NCBI GenBank assembly: GCA_021802115.1
Contig: JAKABA010000247.1
Location: 1 to 5,539, forward strand
Direction of reading: 5' to 3'
Origin: a bacterium
GTDB lineage: Bacteria; Chloroflexota; Dormibacteria; UBA8260; Bog-877
Length of the DNA stretch: 5,539 nucleotides
A program made the translations under genes and the position numbers. Below the pieces are notes generated by a model that did no database searches, was not told the origin of the DNA, and saw only the letters and a list, made by a program, of their open reading frames with translations. This document shows positions 1-5,539 of the stretch, in pieces (position 1 is the first letter of the stretch; every line of letters starts with the position of its first letter).

Positions 1-901
<901 letters not shown>

Positions 902-910
902 ACCCCATTC

Positions 911-916
911 AAGGAG
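911..916 (+). promoter_or_regulatory. Strong ribosome-binding site for acpP
   Basis: AAGGAG lies 8 bases before the TTG at 925-927, within the 23-base fabF-acpP gap. It is the best Shine-Dalgarno match in the window and decides the acpP start: the frame has no ATG or GTG at a sensible position, and later in-frame candidates would remove helix I of the carrier protein. Confidence 0.8.
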
Positions 917-924
917 ACGCCCGC

Positions 925-1188
925 TTGTCCGATCCAACGACCGACCAACCCCTCGACTTCGCGGACCTGCAACAGCTGGCCGGGGAGATCCTGGGAGTGG
1001 ACCCCGAACGCGTCCAGATGGATGTCAGCTTTGCCCGGGACCTCGCCGCCGACTCCCTGGACCTGGTGGAGCTGATCATGGCGATCGAGGATCGCTATCA
1101 GGTGAGCCTTCCCCCGGAGGAGCTCGAGCAGATGAAGAAGGTGGGACAGCTCTGGGACTACCTCTTGGAGCACCGAGCCGCGCCATGA
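925..1188 (+). CDS. acpP: Acyl carrier protein
   Basis: This small acidic carrier holds growing acyl chains as thioesters on a 4'-phosphopantetheine arm and shuttles them among the Fab enzymes in the cytosol. It has 87 residues, close to the usual 75-90. The attachment site is Ser44 in the motif LAADSLDLVEL, at the start of helix II. This is preceded by a helix I region (about residues 11-23) and followed by the acidic recognition helix (LIMAIEDRY) and a C-terminal VGQLWDYL helix. The start is TTG, chosen because a strong AAGGAG sits 8 bases upstream and because it gives a normal-length N terminus. The frame stays open far upstream, but that part is an Arg-rich shadow of fabF. The TGA stop overlaps the fabD start as ATGA. 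The position between fabF and fabD supports a housekeeping role in fatty acid synthesis over a polyketide carrier. Confidence 0.95.
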   Translation: MSDPTTDQPLDFADLQQLAGEILGVDPERVQMDVSFARDLAADSLDLVELIMAIEDRYQVSLPPEELEQMKKVGQLWDYLLEHRAAP

Positions 1189-2135
1189 CCATGACTGCGG
1201 TCAGCCCCACCCCGCCGGTGGCGCTGCTCTTTCCAGGCCAGGGGGTGCAGCGCCCGGGGATGGGATTGGAGCTGGCCCGGCGATTCCCGGAGGCGGCCCG
1301 GGCGCTGGAGCGCGCCGAGGAGGTCCTGGAGATGCCGGTCAGGCGGCTCTGCTTCGAGGGGCCCCCGGCGGAGCTGCTGCGCACGGAGAACATCCAGCCC
1401 TGCCTGGTGGCGGTGTCCTACGCCGCCTTCGAGGCCTACCGCCGGACCTTCGGCGTCGATCGGATAGCGGTGGTCGCGGGCCACAGCCTGGGTGAGTTGA
1501 GTGCCCTGGCGGCGTCGGGGGCGGTGACCTGGGAGGAGGCGCTGGTGCTGGCGCGAGAGCGCGGCCGTCTGATGGCCGACGCCGCCTCCAGCAGCCCGGG
1601 CAGGATGCTGGCGATAGTCGGCCTTTTGGAGCCGCAGGTGGAGGAGATCCGCCAGCTGGCAGCGCGGGCGGGAGGCATCTGGCTGGCCAATCTCAATTCA
1701 CCCAACCAGTTCATCCTGAGCGGGGAGGCCGCCGCCATCGGGGTTGCCGAGTCGCTGGCCAACCAGGCCGGGGCCCGCCGGGTGGTGGTTCTGGACATCC
1801 CGCTTGGCGCTCACTCTCCGCTGATGGCTCGGGCGGCGGCCAGACTGGCCGAGACGGTCCGGGCGCTGCCTCTCAAGGCGCCCCAGATCCCGCTCATCGG
1901 AAACGGGAGCGGGTTCGTGCTCCACTCCACGGCCTCGATCCGCTCCGAGCTGGTCGGGCATCTGCTGCGCCCGGTGCTCTGGGCGCGCACGATGGCGGCG
2001 ATGCAGCGGCTGCGCATCGCCACGGTCGTCGAGCTGGGGCCGGGAAGGGTGCTGGCCAGCCTGGCCGCCAAGCACATGGCGGGGGTGGCCACCTGGACTG
2101 TGGACGAGCTGCTCCTGGACGGCCAGGAAGCCTAG
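1185..2135 (+). CDS. fabD: Malonyl-CoA:ACP transacylase
   Basis: FabD transfers malonyl from CoA to the phosphopantetheine of the acyl carrier protein, supplying the extender unit for FabF. The 316 residues match the family (about 310). Visible motifs in order are the N-terminal LLFPGQG with Gln19, the nucleophile elbow GHSLGE with Ser101, Arg126 in the RERGRLM segment (malonyl carboxylate binder), PNQFILSG at 173-180, the catalytic His210 in GAHSPLM, and VVELGPGRVL near the C terminus. Leu265 in the RPVLW segment sits where the E. coli enzyme has Gln250; only the main-chain carbonyl there is thought to be needed. The ATG at 1185 overlaps the acpP stop by four bases. A second in-frame ATG at 1191 is an equally possible start. 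Only a distant GGAG (1167-1170) precedes them, so translation is probably coupled to acpP. fabG follows with no gap. Confidence 0.95.
   Translation: MTMTAVSPTPPVALLFPGQGVQRPGMGLELARRFPEAARALERAEEVLEMPVRRLCFEGPPAELLRTENIQPCLVAVSYAAFEAYRRTFGVDRIAVVAGHSLGELSALAASGAVTWEEALVLARERGRLMADAASSSPGRMLAIVGLLEPQVEEIRQLAARAGGIWLANLNSPNQFILSGEAAAIGVAESLANQAGARRVVVLDIPLGAHSPLMARAAARLAETVRALPLKAPQIPLIGNGSGFVLHSTASIRSELVGHLLRPVLWARTMAAMQRLRIATVVELGPGRVLASLAAKHMAGVATWTVDELLLDGQEA
2113..2130 (+). promoter_or_regulatory. fabG ribosome-binding site inside a small hairpin
   Basis: TCCTGG (2113-2118) and CCAGGA (2123-2128) form a perfect 6-bp stem with a 4-base ACGG loop. The 3' arm contains most of the likely Shine-Dalgarno AGGAAG (2125-2130), which sits 5 bases before the fabG GTG. 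A second CCTGG at 2141-2145 could pair with the same CCAGG and enclose the start codon instead. Ribosomes finishing fabD would melt this structure, so it fits translational coupling. The pairing is seen in the sequence; the function is inferred. Confidence 0.35.
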
Positions 2136-2864
2136 GTGGACCTGGACCTCTCCGGCCGCAGGGCCCTGGTCACGGGCGGTGGCAAGGGCATCGGCAGCGC
2201 CATCACCGCCGAGCTGGCGGCGATGGGGGCCCAGGTGGTGGTCAACTACCTCGCCGACGAGGCCGCCGCCAGCGCCGTGGCGGCCGGGCTGCGAGACGTC
2301 ACCATCCACCAGGCTGACATCGGGGACCCGGCCCAGGTGGCCGAGCTCTTCATGCGCCAGGGGCCGTTCGATGTCGTGGTCAACAACGCGGGGATGCTGA
2401 GGGACCGGCTCCTGCTGCGGATGACCGCTGAGGACTGGGACCAGGTGCTGCGCACCGACCTCAGCGCCGGCTTCCACGTCACCAAGGCCGCCGTGCCGCA
2501 CATGATGAAGCAGCGCTGGGGACGGATCGTGAACATCAGCTCCATCGTCGGCTTGGGCGGCAACCCCGGCCAGGCGAACTACGCGGCCGCCAAGGCCGGC
2601 CTGATCGGCCTCACCAAGTCGGTTGCCAAGGAGCTCGGCTCGCGGGGGATCACCTGCAACGCGGTGGCGCCCGGCTACGTGCTGACCGAGCTGACCGCCA
2701 GCTCGATCTCCGCGGAGGTGCTGCAAGAGCTCATCCGCCTGACGCCGCTGCGGCGGGCGGGAACCACCGCGGAGATCGCGGCCGCGGTGGCCTTCCTGTG
2801 CAGCCCGGCGGCATCATTCATCACCGGCGAGGTGGTGGTGGTCGACGGCGGCCTCTCGGCCTGA
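2136..2864 (+). CDS. fabG: 3-oxoacyl-ACP reductase (short-chain dehydrogenase/reductase)
   Basis: FabG reduces 3-ketoacyl-ACP to 3-hydroxyacyl-ACP, normally with NADPH, as a cytosolic tetramer. The 242 residues form a classical SDR Rossmann fold. The cofactor glycine motif TGGGKGIG is at 13-20, NNAG at 83-86, catalytic Ser136 in NISS, and Tyr149/Lys153 in YAAAK. PGYV (179-182) and the C-terminal FITGEVVVVDGG are also typical. The usual catalytic Asn (E. coli Asn110) aligns with Asp108 in RTDLSAGF, an uncommon change. The GTG start immediately follows the fabD TAG with zero spacing and has AGGAAG 5 bases upstream; residues 1-12 give the expected short lead into the first strand. An acetoacetyl-CoA reductase (PhaB-like) is possible by sequence alone, but the fabF-acpP-fabD neighbours favour FabG. 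It is the last gene of the + strand operon. Confidence 0.93.
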   Translation: MDLDLSGRRALVTGGGKGIGSAITAELAAMGAQVVVNYLADEAAASAVAAGLRDVTIHQADIGDPAQVAELFMRQGPFDVVVNNAGMLRDRLLLRMTAEDWDQVLRTDLSAGFHVTKAAVPHMMKQRWGRIVNISSIVGLGGNPGQANYAAAKAGLIGLTKSVAKELGSRGITCNAVAPGYVLTELTASSISAEVLQELIRLTPLRRAGTTAEIAAAVAFLCSPAASFITGEVVVVDGGLSA

Positions 2865-2878
2865 CCGACGGTCAGCCG
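2857..2878. terminator. Dyad at the convergent fabG/trpA junction, possible bidirectional terminator
   Basis: CTGACC (2861-2866), a 3-base GAC loop and GGTCAG (2870-2875) form a perfect 6-bp stem. Allowing one bulged C (2860), it extends by CGG/CCG to 9 bp over 2857-2878. The fabG TGA (2862-2864) lies in one arm and the reverse-strand trpA TGA (2872-2874) in the other. There is no T-tract on either side, so intrinsic termination would be of the GC-rich, U-less kind. Both operons end here, which is the main reason to consider it functional. Confidence 0.4.
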
Positions 2879-3672
2879 CGCAGCGCGGAGACGGCCCCGG
2901 CCACCGCAGCCGCCGGGTCCGTCGCCTGCCCGGCCATCTCCACCAGCAGGCTGCCCACCGCCACGGCGTCGGCCAGACCCGCCAGCGCTAGAACCTGGTC
3001 GCGACGCCTCACCCCGAAACCCAGGGCCAGTGGCAGGTCGGTTTGGGCCCGGGCGCGCCTGAGCAGCGCGGGCCCCTCGTCCTCCTCCCCAGCGCTGGAG
3101 CCGGTCACGCCGGTGCGGGAGACGCAGTACAGAAAGCCGGTGGCGAGCGCGGCGGCCTGGCGGATGCGGGGGTCGGGAGTGGTGGGCGCGACCATGGTCG
3201 TCACCGCCAGCCCAAAGCGAGCAGCGGCCTGCCTCAGCTCCCCCATCTCCTCGAGGGGCAGATCGGTGACCAGAACCCCGTCGACGCCACTCTCCGAGGC
3301 CTGGCGTGCGAAGTCGCCCAGCCCCATCCGCAGGAGCGGATTGAGGTAGGTCATCACCACCAGCGGTATCCCGAAGCCGGCGGCCCTGGCCGCGCGTATC
3401 TGGGCCAGCGCCAGCGGCACCGTCATCCCGTTCTCAAGCGCCCGCTGCCCCGCGGCCTGGATGACCGGCCCGTCGGCAAGAGGGTCTGAGTAGGGAAGCC
3501 CGAGCTCCACCAGCGCCGCGCCGGCCCCCTGAGCCGCCAGCAGCATCGCCCCGGCGGAGTCCAGGTCGGGGAAGCCGGCCATGAGATAGGGGATGATCCG
3601 GGGCACACCACCGGTGGCAGCCGGCAGCGCCCGGCGGATCCGGGCCTGGGACCCGACCTCGGGATCACCCAC
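2872..3672 (-). CDS. trpA: Tryptophan synthase alpha chain
   Basis: TrpA cleaves indole-3-glycerol phosphate to indole and glyceraldehyde 3-phosphate, and passes the indole through a tunnel to TrpB in the cytosolic alpha2beta2 complex. The 266 residues match the family (about 265) and a TIM-barrel fold. Catalytic Glu56 lies in [11 protein letters not shown] and Asp67 in PLADGP, with the same 11-residue spacing as E. coli Glu49/Asp60. The N-terminal PYLMAGFPD strand, [10 protein letters not shown], and the loop-6 motif SRTGVTG are intact. The GTG start at 3672 has GGAGG (3679-3683 on the complementary strand) 6 bases upstream. It overlaps the trpB stop by 8 bases, so translation is likely coupled to trpB, which suits equal subunit synthesis. 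It is the last gene of the trp operon and ends 7 bases from the convergent fabG. Confidence 0.96.
   Translation of the reverse strand: MGDPEVGSQARIRRALPAATGGVPRIIPYLMAGFPDLDSAGAMLLAAQGAGAALVELGLPYSDPLADGPVIQAAGQRALENGMTVPLALAQIRAARAAGFGIPLVVMTYLNPLLRMGLGDFARQASESGVDGVLVTDLPLEEMGELRQAAARFGLAVTTMVAPTTPDPRIRQAAALATGFLYCVSRTGVTGSSAGEEDEGPALLRRARAQTDLPLALGFGVRRRDQVLALAGLADAVAVGSLLVEMAGQATDPAAAVAGAVSALRG
2876..2888. repeat. Short GC inverted repeat next to the junction dyad
   Basis: CCGCGC and GCGCGG flank a single A (2882), giving a 5-bp stem with a CAG loop. It lies within the last codons of trpA and shares bases 2876-2878 with the extended junction dyad, so the two hairpins partly compete. It may add to termination of the + strand transcript, or be chance in GC-rich coding DNA. 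Confidence 0.3.
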
Positions 3673-4873
3673 CGGCGTCCTCCGCCAGCACGGTGTCGAG
3701 GTCCTTGTCGCCCCTTCCGCTCAGGCAGACCAGGACCGGGCCACCGTCGGCCGGCGGAGAAGTCAAGGCCTGGTGGATAGCGTGCGAGGACTCCAGCGCC
3801 GGGATGATGCCCTCCAGCCGGCAGAGCAGGTGGAAGGCGGCCAGCGCCTGGCGATCGTCGACCACGGAGTAGGTGGCGCGGCCGGCGCGGTTGAGCCAGG
3901 CGTGCTCCGGGCCCACCCCCGGGTAGTCGAGGCCGGCCGAGACGCTGTGGGTGGGGAGCACCTGCCCGTCCTGGTCCTGGAGCAGGAAGGAGCTCGCGCC
4001 ATGGAGCACCCCCGGGCTTCCCAGGTTGAGGCTGGCCCCGTTATCGCCCGGCCCGGCGCCGCGACCACCGGCCTCCACCCCCAGCAGCTGGACGTCCCTG
4101 TCGTCCAGGAATCCGGCGAAGATTCCGATCGCGTTGCTGCCGCCGCCGACGCACGCGACCACCCGCGACGGCAGGCGCCCGGCCTGCTCCAGCATCTGCC
4201 GCCGGGCCTCCACTCCGATCACGGACTGCAGGGTCCGCACCAGCCAGGGATAGGGGTGAGGACCCACCACCGACCCGATCACGTAGTGGGTGTCGCGAAC
4301 ATTGGTCACCCAGTCGCGGATCGCCTCCGAGGTGGCGTCCTTGAGAGTGCGGGAGCCGCTGTCCACCGGCCTCACGGTCGCCCCCAGGAGCCGCATCTTG
4401 GCGACGTTGACCGCCTGCCGCCGGATGTCCTCGGAGCCCATGTACACGACGCACGGCAACCCCATCAGGGCGCAGGCGGTGGCGGTGGCCAGGCCGTGCT
4501 GGCCCGCCCCGGTCTCGGCCACGATGCGGTGCTTGCCCATGCGGCGAGCCAGCAGCAGCTGGCCCAGCGCGTTGTTGAGCTTGTGGGCGCCGGTGTGGAG
4601 CAGGTCCTCGCGCTTGAGCCAGATCGGGAAACCGGCGTGCTCGGAGAGCCGGGCCGCGAAGTAACAGGGAGTGGGCCGGCCCGCGTAGTCGCGCAGGAGG
4701 AGGCTGAGCTCGTCCAGGAAGCCCTGGTCGGCGAAGGCCGAGGTGGCCTCCTCGATGAGCTCCCCCAGGGCTGGGACCACCGTCTCGGGCACGTAGCTGC
4801 CTCCGAAGTCTCCATACCTTCCCGACTGGGGTGGCGGTGTGACCAGGAGCAGGCCGGGATCGCTCATGGTCAC
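3665..4873 (-). CDS. trpB: Tryptophan synthase beta chain
   Basis: TrpB is the pyridoxal-phosphate enzyme that condenses indole, channelled from TrpA, with L-serine to give L-tryptophan. The 402 residues fit the family (about 395-410). The N-terminal [14 protein letters not shown] is typical of the TrpB1 class that pairs with TrpA. The PLP Schiff-base lysine is Lys98 in HTGAHKLNN, the catalytic glutamate is Glu120 in AETGAGQHG, and the PLP phosphate loop is GGGSNA at 243-248. Spacings match the Salmonella Lys87/Glu109/232-236 positions. [13 protein letters not shown] and the C-terminal LSGRGDKD are also intact. The start could be GTG at 4873, which overlaps the trpF stop by four bases (GTGA), or ATG at 4867, two bases after that stop. 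Neither has a clear Shine-Dalgarno, so re-initiation after trpF is likely. I give the longer form. Confidence 0.97.
   Translation of the reverse strand: MTMSDPGLLLVTPPPQSGRYGDFGGSYVPETVVPALGELIEEATSAFADQGFLDELSLLLRDYAGRPTPCYFAARLSEHAGFPIWLKREDLLHTGAHKLNNALGQLLLARRMGKHRIVAETGAGQHGLATATACALMGLPCVVYMGSEDIRRQAVNVAKMRLLGATVRPVDSGSRTLKDATSEAIRDWVTNVRDTHYVIGSVVGPHPYPWLVRTLQSVIGVEARRQMLEQAGRLPSRVVACVGGGSNAIGIFAGFLDDRDVQLLGVEAGGRGAGPGDNGASLNLGSPGVLHGASSFLLQDQDGQVLPTHSVSAGLDYPGVGPEHAWLNRAGRATYSVVDDRQALAAFHLLCRLEGIIPALESSHAIHQALTSPPADGGPVLVCLSGRGDKDLDTVLAEDAGG
3679..3683 (-). promoter_or_regulatory. Ribosome-binding site for trpA
   Basis: GGAGG on the reverse strand lies inside the end of trpB, 6 bases before the trpA GTG. 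It supports the GTG choice and fits independent loading or re-initiation of ribosomes at the trpB-trpA overlap. Confidence 0.65.
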
Positions 4874-5505
4874 TCAGTTTGCGGGATCGCCGCGGCGGCG
4901 GCGCCAGCCCTCTGGACGTAGGCCGCCACCAGCTGCGGGTCCTTGATCCCGGGGCTGGCCTCCAGCCTGGAGCTGGCGTCCACCCCGTATGGCCTCACCG
5001 CCGTCACCACCTCGGCCACATTGTCGGGCCCGATGCCGCCGGCCAGCCAGACCGGCCGGTGCGCGGCCAGCGCGGCGGCGACGCCCAGGTCGGGCAGCTG
5101 CCCGGTGCCCCCCGAGCCATCCGCGTCCAGGTGGTCGAAGAAGACGGGAAGGTCGGGCCACCAGTCGATCTCGAGGTGGGGGCCCAGGTCCCCTACCCCG
5201 AGGTAGGGCCAGGCGGCGGCGCCGAGCTCCCCGGGCAGGGTGCGGGGGCAGCTGCGCAGGCGCAGCTGGACCGCGGTCAGCTCGAACTCCTCCACCAGCC
5301 TCCGCAGCTCCTCGAGCGAGCGGTCGACCACCACTCCCACGCAGTCCGCGCGGCCGCTCGCAAGTCGGGAGATCGCCCGCGCGCGGCGGCGGTCCACCCG
5401 GCGCGGGCTGGAGTCGTGAAAGACCATCCCGATGGCATCGGCCCCAGCCTCCAGCGCGGCCTCGGCGTCCTCCTCTCGCGTGATCCCGCAGACCTTGACC
5501 CTCAC
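4870..5505 (-). CDS. trpF: Phosphoribosylanthranilate isomerase
   Basis: TrpF carries out the Amadori rearrangement of N-(5'-phosphoribosyl)anthranilate to the ribulose form (CdRP) in tryptophan synthesis. The 211 residues match a monofunctional TIM-barrel PRAI. The catalytic base Cys6 is in VKVCGIT at the N terminus, and the general acid is probably Asp124 in VFFDHLD, at the usual spacing from the Cys. GGTG (132-135), the phosphate-binding LAGGIGPDN (154-162) and PGIKD (185-189) are present. The middle is divergent: the family's VQLHG motif reads VQLRL (79-83), and the usual K-A segment on the next strand is not recognisable. The GTG at 5505 puts KVCGIT at residue 4, where the family has it, and overlaps the upstream stop by four bases. 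A 7-bp hairpin covers this start codon. Its stop overlaps a trpB start by four bases. Confidence 0.93.
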   Translation of the reverse strand: MRVKVCGITREEDAEAALEAGADAIGMVFHDSSPRRVDRRRARAISRLASGRADCVGVVVDRSLEELRRLVEEFELTAVQLRLRSCPRTLPGELGAAAWPYLGVGDLGPHLEIDWWPDLPVFFDHLDADGSGGTGQLPDLGVAAALAAHRPVWLAGGIGPDNVAEVVTAVRPYGVDASSRLEASPGIKDPQLVAAYVQRAGAAAAAIPQTE

Positions 5506-5528
5506 GGGTGGGCCCCGGCGACCGTGAG
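5501..5528 (-). promoter_or_regulatory. Inverted repeat covering the trpF start codon
   Basis: CTCACGG (5501-5507) and CCGTGAG (5522-5528) are a perfect 7-bp inverted repeat with a 14-base loop. In the reverse-strand mRNA the arm nearest trpF contains the GTG start (5505-5503), and the only weak G-rich ribosome-binding candidate (5516-5513) is in the loop. It could limit trpF translation to ribosomes arriving from the upstream gene. Several such repeats are expected by chance in a window this size, so only its position makes it notable. Confidence 0.3.
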
Positions 5529-5539
5529 CCGGCGCAGAG
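5502..5539 (-). CDS. C-terminal tail of the gene upstream of trpF, possibly trpC
   Basis: On the reverse strand a frame enters from the window edge and encodes [11 protein letters not shown] before a TGA at 5504-5502. That TGA overlaps the trpF GTG by four bases, the same junction style as acpP-fabD and one trpB start option. In many bacteria trpC (indole-3-glycerol phosphate synthase) precedes trpF, and 11 residues of a variable C-terminal end are compatible with it, but they carry no diagnostic motif. The other two frames are also open over this short stretch, so the call rests on the overlap and the operon context. Confidence 0.4.
   Translation of the reverse strand, partial: LRRLTVAGAHP

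Noticed and set aside
1698..2726. A 342-codon - strand open frame opposite fabD and fabG
   Set aside because: It crosses the junction of two convincing genes on the other strand, has a biased Gly/His/Arg/Gln composition and shows no motif; it is a codon-position shadow.
2136..2864. FabG as a PhaB-type acetoacetyl-CoA reductase for polyhydroxyalkanoate synthesis
   Set aside because: The families are hard to separate by sequence, but no phaA or phaC is nearby and the gene directly follows fabD in a fab operon.
2798..3349. A + strand open frame continuing from the end of fabG across trpA
   Set aside because: It is Ser/Ala/Arg-rich with no motif and is antisense to trpA, whose active-site residues are all present.
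3652..3663. CCCGA/TCGGG inverted repeat near the trpA start
   Set aside because: The 5-bp arms with a 2-base gap are within trpA codons and too short to separate from chance in this base composition.
3593..4921. A 442-codon + strand open frame lying opposite trpB and trpA
   Set aside because: It is antisense to two genes with complete catalytic motifs. Its product is low-complexity (Gly, His, Arg, Val, Gln rich) with no recognisable domain. Long antisense frames are expected in GC-rich coding DNA.

Overview
The window is a compact, GC-rich (about 70% by eye) bacterial chromosomal segment made of two convergent housekeeping biosynthetic operons. No mobile element, RNA gene, CRISPR array or phage gene is visible. 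Non-ATG starts (TTG, GTG), start/stop overlaps and near-zero intergenic spacing suggest a high-GC lineage such as Actinobacteriota, or a GC-rich Chloroflexota/Dormibacterota-like soil bacterium. The lineage is an inference; no marker gene here fixes it.

Left half (+ strand, 1-2864): a fatty acid synthase type II operon in the order fabF (C-terminal about 300 residues; the 5' end lies outside the window), acpP, fabD, fabG. The four products form most of an elongation core. FabD loads malonyl onto the acyl carrier protein, FabF condenses malonyl-ACP with the growing acyl-ACP, and FabG reduces the resulting 3-ketoacyl-ACP. FabH, the dehydratase and the enoyl reductase are not in the window. The order differs from the familiar fabH-fabD-fabG-acpP-fabF arrangement.

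Right half (- strand, 5539-2872): a tryptophan operon read right to left. It holds the last 11 codons of an upstream gene (possibly trpC), then trpF, trpB and trpA, each overlapping the next by 4-8 bases. TrpF isomerises phosphoribosylanthranilate. After the indole-3-glycerol phosphate synthase step (trpC, not seen complete), TrpA and TrpB form the tryptophan synthase complex that makes tryptophan via channelled indole.

The two operons meet tail to tail with only 7 bases between stop codons. A short dyad puts one stop codon in each arm and may be a bidirectional terminator. No stretch longer than 25 bases lies outside a gene, and no promoter or trp leader/attenuator is inside the window. I found no new system. 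The points worth a look are the unusual fab order, a TTG start on acpP, hairpins that occlude the fabG ribosome-binding site and the trpF start codon, and a few substitutions at conserved positions in FabG, FabD and TrpF.
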